A stretch of DNA of 64,000 nt from Actinoplanes subtropicus (GCF_000721705.1 NZ_JOJL01000006.1:1-64000); one strand, 5' to 3'; shown: positions 8,430 to 17,093, numbered from the stretch's first letter. A program made the numbers and translations. The notes: generated by a model not told the origin, from the letters alone.

Positions 8430-8563
8430 CCTCGCGCTCGCACCGTGATCAGAGTCGCGGCCTGGACACCGGGGACAAGGTCGCGTCCATTGTCGGTGGT
8501 GCGGCGCCGCCGGGCTACCCCGACGCCGGGTCGGGCTGGGGTTGCGGGAGCCGGGGCGGGTGC

Positions 8564-9211
8564 TCAGTCCTCCTTGCGCCAGCGCGACTTGATCGCGTTC
8601 TGGATCGGGGCGGTCAGGAACAGCAGCAGGAACGCCCAGAAGTTGATCCGCTCGGCGAAGACCGAGCCGATGATCGTGGCGACGACCTCGGCGACGAACG
8701 CGCCGCCCGAGGCGAGGACCTGCTCGCGCCGCACCGGTGTGCCGTCGCCGGCCAGGTCCGGGTGGCTGCGGCCGTGCCAGCCCAGCATCAGCAGCGAGCC
8801 GCTCGCCACGCACAGCGCGCCGCCGTAGAGGGCGACGCTGCCGTGCGACGGCGGGTAGGCCGTGATCAGCGCGGTCGGGATCGGCAGCAGCACGATCGCG
8901 AAGGTCCAGACCATGCTCCACCGCACCACCCCGCTGTCCAGCCGGGCGATGTGCCGGAACAGCTCGTGATTCGCCCACCACAGCCGGAAGATCACGGCGA
9001 AGCTGAGCACGAACGCCCCGAACTGGCCGAGGTGGTCGTGGACGAAGTCGCCGAAGCTCACCCCCTCGCTGCCCTTCGACGCGACCTCCGACACGCTTTC
9101 CATGAGCGGCAGGATCAGCAGGGTGATCGCGATCGCGGCCACGGCGTCGGTGAAGACGACCAGCCGCTCCGCCGACGCGGAGAGCGCCTTCTCCGTGGGA
9201 GTCTCAGTCAC
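8564..9211 (-). CDS. TMEM175-family (DUF1211) potassium channel-like membrane protein
   Basis: A 215-residue membrane protein. Its first helix RLVVFTDAVAAIAITLLILP matches the RxxxFSDxVxAIAxTLL signature of TMEM175/DUF1211 proteins, a family with K+ channel activity in bacterial members. About six helices are visible, consistent with one 6-TM repeat per subunit; bacterial homologues assemble as tetramers. The GTG start at 9211 is six bases after a CATAAT -10 box, suggesting leaderless expression. It is divergent from a TetR gene only 20 bases away, so that regulator probably controls it. Confidence 0.82.
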   Translation of the reverse strand: MTETPTEKALSASAERLVVFTDAVAAIAITLLILPLMESVSEVASKGSEGVSFGDFVHDHLGQFGAFVLSFAVIFRLWWANHELFRHIARLDSGVVRWSMVWTFAIVLLPIPTALITAYPPSHGSVALYGGALCVASGSLLMLGWHGRSHPDLAGDGTPVRREQVLASGGAFVAEVVATIIGSVFAERINFWAFLLLFLTAPIQNAIKSRWRKED

Positions 9212-9231
9212 CGCGACATTATGGTGGGCGC
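9212..9231. promoter_or_regulatory. 20-bp divergent leaderless promoter
   Basis: Only 20 bases separate the start codons of the TMEM175-like gene (minus, GTG at 9211) and the TetR gene (plus, ATG at 9232). On the minus strand CATAAT (9223-9218) and on the plus strand TATGGT (9220-9225) each end six bases before the start codon, the usual -10 to +1 spacing. Both transcripts would therefore be leaderless and the two -10 boxes overlap. Confidence 0.6.
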
Positions 9232-9903
9232 ATGGAGAAGCGGGTGCGGGGGTCTCTGAACCAGGAGGAGATCGTTACGGTCGCCCTCGAGATCGCGGAG
9301 GCCGAGGGGGCGGACGCGCTGACCTTCCGCCGGCTCGGCCAGGCGCTCGGGGTGGCGCCGACCGCCGTGCTGCGGCATTTCCGGGACAAGGACGACCTGC
9401 TGCTGGCGCTCGGCGCGCGGCTGCTCGAGGACGCGTTCGCGCAGGTCGACGACGACGAGCCGGATTGGCGGGAGCGGCTGCTGGCGATGGCCCGGGCCAC
9501 CCGCCGGTCGTTCGAGGCGCACCCCCGGGTCGCATTGCTGGTGGCCAACCGGACGCTGCGCCGGGAGGCCGAGTTCCGGGCCGCCGACCTGACGATCGGC
9601 GCGATCCAGCAGGCCGGGCTCAGCGGGCGGGAGGCGGCGAGCGTCTACCGCGCGGTGGCCGACACCATCCTGGCCTGGACGGCGTTCGCGGCGGCGTCCC
9701 GGGCGGTCGCGCCGGAGCTGATGGAGCGGGACGGGCTGGCCTGGAGCCGGGAGTACCTGGTGCTGCCGGCCGGCAAGTACCCGCACATCCGGTCGGTCGC
9801 CGGGATGCTCGCCGAGGTGGACCGGGAGGACCAGTTCGAGCTCGCGATCAACCTCCTGCTGGACGCGGTCGCGGCGCGCGGGGCGGCCGCGACCGGGCAC
9901 TGA
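9232..9903 (+). CDS. TetR/AcrR family transcriptional regulator
   Basis: A 223-residue regulator. The N-terminal helix-turn-helix spans about residues 9-55, with LTFRRLGQALGVAPTAVLRH as recognition region and FRDKDDLLLAL following. The C-terminal ligand-binding domain resembles the TetR_C_1-like class. It is divergently transcribed from the TMEM175-like channel gene across a 20-bp gap, so its operator must overlap both promoters and autoregulation is expected. The ligand is unknown. An inverted-repeat terminator follows directly after the stop. Confidence 0.87.
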   Translation: MEKRVRGSLNQEEIVTVALEIAEAEGADALTFRRLGQALGVAPTAVLRHFRDKDDLLLALGARLLEDAFAQVDDDEPDWRERLLAMARATRRSFEAHPRVALLVANRTLRREAEFRAADLTIGAIQQAGLSGREAASVYRAVADTILAWTAFAAASRAVAPELMERDGLAWSREYLVLPAGKYPHIRSVAGMLAEVDREDQFELAINLLLDAVAARGAAATGH

Positions 9904-9908
9904 GGTAA

Positions 9909-9938
9909 GGCCGGCGCCGCCAGTTGGCGGCGCCGGCC
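9909..9938. terminator. Bidirectional hairpin terminator
   Basis: Two 14-base arms, GGCCGGCGCCGCCA (9909-9922) and TGGCGGCGCCGGCC (9925-9938), are perfect complements with only a GT between them. The hairpin sits between the convergent TetR gene (ends 9903) and GH54 gene (ends 9948). It lacks a T-run, as is common in actinobacteria. Confidence 0.75.
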
Positions 9939-9947
9939 GGGGAACCG

Positions 9948-12900
9948 TCAGGGTTTCGGGCTCCAGGGTGCGGCGACCAGCCAGCTGGAGTCGTCCGCCC
10001 ACGACGTAGCGGTGTCCCAGGCGTTGGTCCCGCCGTTGCTGGCCAGGTAGACGGTGTTCTGGAAGGCGCGCAGGAACCGGCCCGGGAAGTTCACCGACTG
10101 GAACGACGTGCCCTGGCCGCTGTTGCCGGCCTGCGGGCAGAACGTCGCGTCCTGCTGGAACAGCGTGCTGCCGTCGTTGGGCTGCAGGTGCAGCTGGAAG
10201 TTCTGGTGCCGCAGGTAGCTGCCGGGCTTGTTGACCGACTCGAAGGACACGCAGGAGGCGTCGGCCAGGCCGGCCGTCTCCACGAAGGTGGCGTCCTTCT
10301 TGTCGGTCGCCGGGCTGCCGGCCGCGACCGGCGCGGTCACCACGAGGTCGTCGGCGTCGTCGTGCTTGACGTAGTTGCCGGTCTGGCCGGCGGTGGTCGC
10401 CTGGAGGGACACCCACGGGCCCGGGTCGAGCGCGAAGAGGTTCGCCGCGCCCGGCGTCGGCTTCGAGACGATGAAGTCGGCGCAGTTGCTGTCGGTGTCG
10501 GCGCCGTCCGGGAACCGGCTCGCGCTCTTGCCGTCGCCGGCGCCGAGGGCCGGGGTGGCCACGACGCAGCCGGATCCGGTGCCGCTCTGGTCGCCCTCGG
10601 CGGCCCACGGGTCGACGATCAGCCCGTAGTTCAAGCTGTCGGCGACCAGCCCCTGAGCGTCCCGCAGCACCATGCTGCCGGCGCTGGTGGAGAGGGCGGG
10701 CCCGCCGAACCACTGGTTCGGCGCCGGCGTTCCCTGGTAGCCGGCGGTGGTCACCGCGGCGTCGGCGACCGTCGCGTTGATCGGGTGCCGGTGGGCCAGC
10801 GGGTGGTTCAGCACGATTCCGCTGCCCAGCGCCTGGACCGGCTCGTTGCTGGAGTGCGCGAAGCGGGTCGCCGGGGTGAACGTCAGGCCGGTGCCGCGGT
10901 CGCTGAACGGCAGGTTGGACGAGTGGGCGATGGTCAGCGGGGCGGTGAGGCCCAGGCCGGTGCCGTTGGCGCCGGCGGTGCCGACCGTGGCGACGGTGAC
11001 GGTCTCGACCCGCGACCCGATGTCCAGCCGGATGGTGTCGCCGGCCGAGATGGTGCTGGTCGAGGTGACCTTCAGGGTGGTGGCGCCGACCGCGGCCGGG
11101 GCCGCCAGCCGGGCCTGGGTGCCAGGCTGGCCGATCGCGGTGACCGTGGCGACCTCGAGCCTGTCGCCGTAGCCGAGGGCCACCCGCTGGCCGACGTGGA
11201 AGCCGGCCGTGCTCGTCACCGGGACGGTGGTCGAGTGGGCGGGCACCGTGATGATCGGGCCGTCCGGCAGGGGCTGCCAGAGCGGCGTGGGCGCGCCGGC
11301 CGCCGAGCCGGGGCTGACGATCGTCGCGGCGCGGCCGTTGCCGGACGAGTCGGTCGCCGTACGGCCGGTGGTTTCGTCGAATTTGTAGTCGGCGACGTTG
11401 CCGGCGCCGGCCGTGCCACCGGCGAGGGCGGCGATCTCGGTGGCGGACAGCGCCCGGTTGTAGATGTTGAAGTCGTCGACCGTCGCGTTGAGGTACGGGT
11501 CCGGGTACTGCGAACGGCCGATCCAGTTCTGGTTGGTGTTCCCCAGCGCGGACGGCTTCAGCGTCATGTTCGTGTTGCTCGCCACCGCCGTGCCGTTGAG
11601 GTAGAGCGTCCCGGTCGTGCCGGAGAGCGTGACCGCGACGTGCGACCAGGTGTTCAGCGGCAGCTGGCCACCGCCGGTCAGCTGCTGCTCGACGCCGTTG
11701 CCGCCGCCGGTGATGGCGAAGCGCAGCCCGTTGCCGCCGCCGTTGACGGTCAGGAACATGTTGACGGAGGTGCCGGTGCCGAAGTCGAAGATGCGCGCCC
11801 AGGTGTCGTCCGAGGACGGGTTCACCCAGGCCGAGATGGTGTAGTCGGAGAGCGCGCTGACGATGCCGGTGGGCAGGGCGACGTACTCGTCGGCGCCGTT
11901 GAGCTTCACGGCGTTGCCGAGCCTCCCGGCGACCCGCGGCCCGGAGGCCCCGCCCGCCGGGATGTCGGCGATGGTCGCCTTCTCGGGCCGGCCGCCGGCG
12001 TCGATGACGACCTGGTCGCCGACGTTCATGCCGGTGGTGTTGGTGACGTTGAGCGTGGTGTCGCCCGCCTTCGCCGGGGCGGCGAGACCGGCGGCGGAGA
12101 GGCCGAGCAGGTACTGCCCGTGTGCGGCGATCCGGGTGCCGGCCGGGATCCGGATCACGGAGTTGACGGCCTGCTGGGTCGGTCGCTGGGTGAGCGTCCA
12201 GCCGGAGACGTCCACCGTCCGGGAGCCGGCGTTGTAGAGCTCGATGTACGAGTTCGTGGGGTCGTCGCTCGTGCCGATGCGGAATTCATTGATCTTGATG
12301 GGGTTGGTGTTGCGGACCTTCTCGATCGTCGAGGCCACCTCGCGGCCGTGGCCGGTCGGGTTGCGCCACTCGGCCTGGCCGGTCAGGTCGCCGTCGAAGG
12401 CCCGCACCCCCGAGGTGACGGTGAAGGTGGCGCTCACGCTCGCGCCGGGCGCGACCGAGGCGAACCGCGACGCGCCGGCCGCCTTGACCTTCCACCCCCA
12501 CGGCGCCGACACGCTCAGCGCGACGTCGGCCGCGGTCGCGCCGGTGGTGTTCGTGTACGTCTCGGTGACGGCCTGGCTCTCCCCCGGCGCGAACGTGCGC
12601 AGCGCCGGCGTCAGGGTCAGCGGCTGCACGGCGTACCGGGCGGCGACGATGTTGGCCTGCACCTTCTGGTCCACCGCGTCGGTCGGGTAGCCGGACGTCA
12701 TCACGCCCTCGTAGAAGGTGCCCTGCGAGCCATTGCTGTTGTCGCCGCCGTTGCCCAGCACGATGGCGCCCTGCTTGCGCATCGGGTCGTAGCTCGCGTC
12801 GACGCGCTGCCCGTCGTACATCGTGGTCAGAGCCCCCTGCTGGGAGTCGCCGCCGAGGCTGGCCCAGTGGTGCGGCTCGCCCTTGGCCACCGCGGTCACG

Positions 12901-13691
12901 AACCGGGAGGTCACGCTCGGCAGGTTGGCGCAGAGCTTGGCGGTGCTGCCCGGGTTCACGCAGCCGACCAGGTTGTTCTCCTGGTCCGTCATGACCCAGG
13001 GACCGGCCCCGACGCCGTGGTACCAGAAGTTGGCGGAGCCGAAGTAGCTGGTCTCCATGGTGCCGTTGTCGTCGTCGCGGCTGTCCGTCTCGGCGTTGCC
13101 GTAGTCGTAGCAGCAGCCGCCGTTGTAGTGCTGGCCGTTGATGACCCAGTACATCCCCTCCGGCTGGTCGTCGACCGCGATGCCGTGGGTGTCGTTGTTG
13201 CGCAGGCCCGTCCCGGGCGCGATGAAGACGCCGTACGCCTGGTGCCCGTCGACGGTGATCGGCGCCATGTCGGCCACCGGGAGGTTGTCGGCGCCGCCCA
13301 TGGCCGGGCCGCTGAACGCGCCGCGCGGCGCCTGGGTGAGGTCGTTGTGCATCGGGGACTGGTCGTAGAGCGTCGTGATCAGACAGGTCGTGCCGGCGCA
13401 GAACCGATCCTGCGCGCCCGCGTCGGCATACCCGCCACGATGCAACAGACCGATATTGCGTACGCGGTTGTCGGAGAGCCGTTTCACGGCGTAGAGCGGG
13501 CCGTCGTAGGCGGCGTACAGCGCCCGGGTCGTGCTGTGCGCGGCCACGCAGGGCGTACCCCCGGCGGCGTAGATGTCGCACGGCCGTTCGGCGGCGGCCG
13601 GGGCGGCGGCCGACGGGGTGGCGGCCTGTGCCACGGTGGCTGTTCCTAACAGACTGAGAGCTATCGCGATACCAGCGGCGAAGATCCTCAT
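9948..13691 (-). CDS. Multidomain secreted GH54 alpha-L-arabinofuranosidase
   Basis: A 1247-residue exported enzyme. A signal peptide (RIFAAGIAIALSLLGTATVA) is followed by a GH54 catalytic domain at about residues 35-360. The vicinal cysteine pair is Cys193-Cys194 in GGCCYDYGNAE, the nucleophile position is Glu238 in TDQENNL, and the general acid is Asp317 in GGDNSNG. Next come an NEW3-like beta-sandwich (~360-460), lamin-tail-like domain segments (~465-550 and ~1000-1085), a LamG/concanavalin-like domain (~590-760) and a C-terminal CBM42/AbfB arabinose-binding domain (~1092-1245). It should release arabinofuranose from arabinan or arabinoxylan outside the cell. The ATG at 13691 is chosen because the signal peptide begins there. 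A LacI-type operator lies upstream. Confidence 0.9.
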   Translation of the reverse strand: MRIFAAGIAIALSLLGTATVAQAATPSAAAPAAAERPCDIYAAGGTPCVAAHSTTRALYAAYDGPLYAVKRLSDNRVRNIGLLHRGGYADAGAQDRFCAGTTCLITTLYDQSPMHNDLTQAPRGAFSGPAMGGADNLPVADMAPITVDGHQAYGVFIAPGTGLRNNDTHGIAVDDQPEGMYWVINGQHYNGGCCYDYGNAETDSRDDDNGTMETSYFGSANFWYHGVGAGPWVMTDQENNLVGCVNPGSTAKLCANLPSVTSRFVTAVAKGEPHHWASLGGDSQQGALTTMYDGQRVDASYDPMRKQGAIVLGNGGDNSNGSQGTFYEGVMTSGYPTDAVDQKVQANIVAARYAVQPLTLTPALRTFAPGESQAVTETYTNTTGATAADVALSVSAPWGWKVKAAGASRFASVAPGASVSATFTVTSGVRAFDGDLTGQAEWRNPTGHGREVASTIEKVRNTNPIKINEFRIGTSDDPTNSYIELYNAGSRTVDVSGWTLTQRPTQQAVNSVIRIPAGTRIAAHGQYLLGLSAAGLAAPAKAGDTTLNVTNTTGMNVGDQVVIDAGGRPEKATIADIPAGGASGPRVAGRLGNAVKLNGADEYVALPTGIVSALSDYTISAWVNPSSDDTWARIFDFGTGTSVNMFLTVNGGGNGLRFAITGGGNGVEQQLTGGGQLPLNTWSHVAVTLSGTTGTLYLNGTAVASNTNMTLKPSALGNTNQNWIGRSQYPDPYLNATVDDFNIYNRALSATEIAALAGGTAGAGNVADYKFDETTGRTATDSSGNGRAATIVSPGSAAGAPTPLWQPLPDGPIITVPAHSTTVPVTSTAGFHVGQRVALGYGDRLEVATVTAIGQPGTQARLAAPAAVGATTLKVTSTSTISAGDTIRLDIGSRVETVTVATVGTAGANGTGLGLTAPLTIAHSSNLPFSDRGTGLTFTPATRFAHSSNEPVQALGSGIVLNHPLAHRHPINATVADAAVTTAGYQGTPAPNQWFGGPALSTSAGSMVLRDAQGLVADSLNYGLIVDPWAAEGDQSGTGSGCVVATPALGAGDGKSASRFPDGADTDSNCADFIVSKPTPGAANLFALDPGPWVSLQATTAGQTGNYVKHDDADDLVVTAPVAAGSPATDKKDATFVETAGLADASCVSFESVNKPGSYLRHQNFQLHLQPNDGSTLFQQDATFCPQAGNSGQGTSFQSVNFPGRFLRAFQNTVYLASNGGTNAWDTATSWADDSSWLVAAPWSPKP

Positions 13692-13746
13692 GGACCGGTC
13701 CCTTGCCTCGGCCGGCATCCCACGCGCCGGCATCAACGCCAGTCAC

Positions 13747-13760
13747 TGTGAACGTTAACA
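13747..13760 (-). promoter_or_regulatory. Candidate LacI-family operator upstream of the GH54 gene
   Basis: TGTGAACGTTAACA is a 14-bp dyad centred on CG with a single mismatched pair, matching the TGnnAnCGnTnnCA form bound by LacI/GalR-type sugar repressors. It is 56 bases upstream of the GH54 start codon. No LacI gene is in the window, so the regulator would be encoded elsewhere. Confidence 0.5.
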
Positions 13761-13868
13761 ACGCGAGTCGTCAAGAGATCGCCCGAGGATTCCCTCAGCT
13801 TCCGTCATGTGACACCGCCGTTACGGGGGCCCTCCAATGAGGGAAGACATCGAAACCTTGGAGGCCCG

Positions 13869-15269
13869 ATGGCTCCGATTAGTCGTCGTACCGCCCTTGC
13901 CGCCGGCGCGAACTCCCTGGCCGGCCTCTCCCTGCTCCCGGCCGCCGCCCCCGGCCTCAGGGCCCTCCTGGCGGGCGACACCACCGGAGCGGTCAGCAGC
14001 GCGAACCCGGTGAACCCCCGCGTGGTCACGCATGTGACGTCGATGCAGTCCGGGCACGGCTGGGCCGTGCAGAACGCGAGCGCCAGCAACCTGAACGACA
14101 CCACCACGTACGCGATGGGCACCCAGTCCGCCTCGATCACCACCCGTACCGACGGCGTCGCCACGACCCTGACCAAGACCGGGCTGTCGCTGAACATCTC
14201 CGGCACCAAGCAGCTGCGCGCGCTCGTCCGCGTGGACGGCCTCGACTATCTGACCGGCCTCAACGTGTACGTGTCGTCGGACAGCATGGTGGCCAACTTC
14301 GGCATCGTGTACATCCAGTCGGAAACGCCGGACCCGTCCGTCCGCTGGCTCAAGGACGGCGAATGGAAGTGGGTGACACTCCCCTGGCAGTCGGCCATCA
14401 TCACGGGCAGCCCCGACCTCACCGCCGTCGACTCGCTGCGCATCCGGGCCACGTCGGCCAGCGGGACGACGTGCCAGGTGCGGCTGCAGGCCATGCAGGT
14501 GATCGAGCGCCGGCCGGTCGCCGCCGGCGGGATCGTGTGTTTCACGTACGACGACTCGTACGGCGCCCAGTACACGATCGCCAAACGCGACCTGGACAAG
14601 TACGGCTGGCCGGGGACGGCGTACACGATCGTGTCCAATGTCCAAGCTGGTGACGGCGGGAACACCACATACCTGACCACGGTCCAGTTGCAGCAGATGC
14701 GGCGCTGGTCGGGCTGGGAGATCGGGCCGCACGCGTACACGGCGACCAACCACAACCGGGGCATGGCCGCCGCGACCAACGCGGCGACCGGCGTCGCGTA
14801 CGGCACGAACCCGCTGTCGGCCGCCGAGTTGGACACCGACATCGCGAACACCGTCCAGTGGCTGCAGGCCAACGACCTGGCGGACGGGTTTCTGGGGCAC
14901 TGCTATCCGCTGGGCCGCTACAGCACCACGGTGCAGCGGCAGATGGCGCACGACGGGCTGGCCTACGCCCGCGCGATGACCAGCACGGCGAACAGCGCCG
15001 AGACGATGCCGCCGGCCGACCCGTACGCGATCCGCTGCTACACCCTCGACAACAACAGCGTGCTGGCGACGCTGCAGAGCCGGGTGGACGGCGTCGCCAA
15101 CCATGGCGGCCTGCTCGTGTTCTGCTGCCACGACATCGTCACGACCCCGACGACATCCACCCAGTTCTCCATCGCGAACCACGCCGCGCTGGTCGACTAC
15201 GTGGCCGGCAAAACCGGCATCCGCGTCATGACCCTCGGCGACGTCATACGGTCCGTAGCCGGCCAGTGA
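13869..15269 (+). CDS. Secreted polysaccharide deacetylase family protein
   Basis: A 466-residue exported protein. The N-terminus APISRRTALAAGANSLAGLS looks like a twin-arginine signal, preceded by a good GGAGG site. An Ig/galactose-binding-like region occupies about residues 45-215. A NodB-type deacetylase domain follows, beginning VCFTYDDSYGAQYTIAKRDL, where the metal-binding TFDDG is replaced by TYDDS, and continuing with IGPHAYTATNH and FLGHCYPLGRYS. It probably removes acetyl groups from a polysaccharide such as xylan, chitin or peptidoglycan. It is divergent from the GH54 arabinofuranosidase, so both may act on plant-type polymers. Confidence 0.75.
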   Translation: MAPISRRTALAAGANSLAGLSLLPAAAPGLRALLAGDTTGAVSSANPVNPRVVTHVTSMQSGHGWAVQNASASNLNDTTTYAMGTQSASITTRTDGVATTLTKTGLSLNISGTKQLRALVRVDGLDYLTGLNVYVSSDSMVANFGIVYIQSETPDPSVRWLKDGEWKWVTLPWQSAIITGSPDLTAVDSLRIRATSASGTTCQVRLQAMQVIERRPVAAGGIVCFTYDDSYGAQYTIAKRDLDKYGWPGTAYTIVSNVQAGDGGNTTYLTTVQLQQMRRWSGWEIGPHAYTATNHNRGMAAATNAATGVAYGTNPLSAAELDTDIANTVQWLQANDLADGFLGHCYPLGRYSTTVQRQMAHDGLAYARAMTSTANSAETMPPADPYAIRCYTLDNNSVLATLQSRVDGVANHGGLLVFCCHDIVTTPTTSTQFSIANHAALVDYVAGKTGIRVMTLGDVIRSVAGQ

Positions 15270-15407
15270 CGCCGGGACCTGGCCTGGTTGAACCACCTGT
15301 CTCGCGGGGCCAACGGCCGCGAGCTGCGCCGCCGAATGGCGGAAATGGAGGCGGGCGAGCAGGTCCGGCATGAACTGATCGATCCTGCCGCCGAGGCCAG
15401 TGCATGA
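15270..15407 (+). pseudogene. Truncated YefM-type antitoxin remnant
   Basis: The frame directly after the deacetylase stop encodes 45 residues ending ELRRRMAEMEAGEQVRHEL plus a short tail. This resembles the C-terminal toxin-binding segment of YefM/Phd antitoxins (LRSPANAxRLxxxxxxLxAGxxxxHEL). The TGA stop overlaps the YoeB ATG in the coupled ATGA form. The DNA-binding N-terminal half is absent: an in-frame stop, the deacetylase TGA itself, lies at its head and no good start precedes it. This looks like an antitoxin gene whose 5' half was lost when the deacetylase gene came to lie against it. Confidence 0.6.
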
Positions 15408-15673
15408 AGCTGGTTTGGCACCCGGCAGCGTGGGACGAGTACGTGACCTGGCAGTCAGCCGATCGAAAGGTCCTCAAACGGATTGACGCCCTCATAAAGG
15501 ATATTCAGCGCGGTGACGACGGAGGCATCGGCAAGCCCGAGCTCCTCAAGGGCGATCTGTCCGGCTGGGCATCGCGCCGGATCACCGAAGAGCACCGGCT
15601 CGTGCACCGGGTTGTCGATACGCAGGACCAGATAGAGATTCTGTCCTGCCGCTATCACTACGGGGATCGATAG
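15404..15673 (+). CDS. yoeB: Txe/YoeB family addiction-module toxin
   Basis: An 89-residue ribosome-dependent mRNA endonuclease of the RelE superfamily. The sequence has the YoeB landmarks: LVWHPAAWDEYVTWQ at the start, KRIDALIKDI, GIGKPELLKGDLSGWASRRI, EEHRLVHRV, and the C-terminal RYHYGDR with the catalytic His/Tyr pair. It is full length. Normally a YefM antitoxin gene overlaps it upstream; here only the 3' part of such a gene remains. If translated, the toxin would be active unless neutralised by the antitoxin fragment or by an antitoxin from another locus. Confidence 0.88.
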   Translation: MKLVWHPAAWDEYVTWQSADRKVLKRIDALIKDIQRGDDGGIGKPELLKGDLSGWASRRITEEHRLVHRVVDTQDQIEILSCRYHYGDR

Positions 15674-15713
15674 GCTGGTAGACAGAGATCAATGGAATCG
15701 AGGGAGACCTGCG

Positions 15714-17093
15714 ATGTCCGATCTCGAGCAGTACGGCTACCGGCAGGAGCTCAGCCGCTCCCTGAGCTTCGCCGACCTCCTCATCTACGGCCTGATCTTC
15801 ATGGTGCCGATCGCGCCGTTCGGCATCTTCGGCAGCGTCTACAGCGGCTCCGGCGGGATGGTGGCCCTCGCGTACGTCATCGGCATGGTCGCGATGATGT
15901 TCACCGCGCTGTCCTACGCCCAGATGGTGCGCGCGTTCCCGATGGCCGGCTCCGTCTACAGCTATGCCGGGCGGGGCATCGCGCCGCCGGTCGGGTTCCT
16001 CGCCGGGTGGGTGATCCTGCTCGACTACGTGCTGGTGCCCGGCCTGCTCTACCTGGTCGCGAGCGTGGCCATGCACTCGCTGGTGCCGGGCATCCCGGTC
16101 TGGCTGTGGCTGGTCGCGTTCGTCCTGCTCAACACGCTCGTCAACTACCTGGGCATCCAGATGACGGCGCGGGTCAACAAGCTGATGCTGATCGCCGAGT
16201 TGATCGTCCTGGCGATCTTCCTGCTGGTCGGCCTCTATGCCCTGTTCGCCGGCAAGGTCCACGTGGGAAACGCCTGGGCGCCGCTCTACAACGCCGACAC
16301 CTTCCAGTGGTCGGTGGTCTTCGGCGCCGTCTCGATCGCGGTGCTGAGCTTCCTCGGGTTCGACGGCATCTCGATGCTCGCCGAGGAAAGCCGCGAGGAC
16401 GCCCGCCAGATCGGCCGGGCCATGGTCGGGGCGCTGCTGCTGGCCGGCACCCTGTTCGTCGTGCAGACCTGGGTCGCCGCCCTGCTCGTACCGGATGCTC
16501 CCGGTCTTCTGAAGAACGGTGACCCGGCAGGCACCGCGTTCTACGACGCCGCCCGCGCGGCCGGGGGCGGCTGGCTCGCCAGTCTCACCGCGCTGGCCAC
16601 CGCGATCGCCTGGGGCTTCGCGAACTCCCTGGTCGCGCAGGCGGCGACCAGCCGTCTGCTGTACGCGATGGCCCGCGACCGCCAGATGCCCGCCTTCCTC
16701 GCCCGGATCAACGAGAAGCACAAGGTTCCGGCCAACGCGACGCTGCTGGTCGCCGCCGTCTCGCTGGCCCTCGGGCTGTACATGGCGACCCGGGACGACG
16801 GCATCTCGCTGCTGTCGACGCTGGTCAACTTCGGCGCGATGACGGCTTTCCTGGCGCTGCACGTCGCGGTGGTGGTCCACTACGTGGTGCGGCGGCACAG
16901 CCGCGACTGGCTGCGGCACCTCGCCGTACCGGTGATCGGTTTCCTGATCCTGCTCTACGTGGTGATCAACGCGAACATCGCCGCGCAGCGGCTCGGCTTC
17001 ATCTGGCTGGGCATCGGCGTGCTCGTCCTGATCTCGTTCTACGTCAGCGGCCGCCGCCCCGCGCTGGCCGGCCTTACGCCCGAGGAGCCATAG
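15714..17093 (+). CDS. APC family amino acid/polyamine permease
   Basis: A 459-residue transporter with about 12 hydrophobic helices. The first helix region SFADLLIYGLIFMVPIAPFG and the GSVYSYAGRGI motif are typical of the amino acid-polyamine-organocation superfamily; GFDGISMLAEE corresponds to the conserved helix 6 segment. It imports an amino acid or related amine through the plasma membrane. Its TAG stop shares one base with the GTG start of the following amidase gene, so the two are translationally coupled and should work on the same nutrient. Confidence 0.88.
   Translation: MSDLEQYGYRQELSRSLSFADLLIYGLIFMVPIAPFGIFGSVYSGSGGMVALAYVIGMVAMMFTALSYAQMVRAFPMAGSVYSYAGRGIAPPVGFLAGWVILLDYVLVPGLLYLVASVAMHSLVPGIPVWLWLVAFVLLNTLVNYLGIQMTARVNKLMLIAELIVLAIFLLVGLYALFAGKVHVGNAWAPLYNADTFQWSVVFGAVSIAVLSFLGFDGISMLAEESREDARQIGRAMVGALLLAGTLFVVQTWVAALLVPDAPGLLKNGDPAGTAFYDAARAAGGGWLASLTALATAIAWGFANSLVAQAATSRLLYAMARDRQMPAFLARINEKHKVPANATLLVAAVSLALGLYMATRDDGISLLSTLVNFGAMTAFLALHVAVVVHYVVRRHSRDWLRHLAVPVIGFLILLYVVINANIAAQRLGFIWLGIGVLVLISFYVSGRRPALAGLTPEEP

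Noticed and set aside
9924..13649. A 1241-codon plus-strand open frame opposite the GH54 gene
   Set aside because: It is the antisense shadow of the large GH54 gene in high-GC DNA. Its translation is Arg/Val/Gly-rich without domains, whereas the minus strand has a signal peptide and recognisable GH54, LamG and CBM42 domains.
15404..15673. YoeB as a remnant of an integrative element
   Set aside because: No integrase, transposase, tRNA gene or att-like direct repeats were seen around it.
9232..15673. A complete arabinan-utilisation gene cluster
   Set aside because: Only the secreted GH54 enzyme and a deacetylase are present. No arabinose transporter, isomerase or kinase gene lies nearby.
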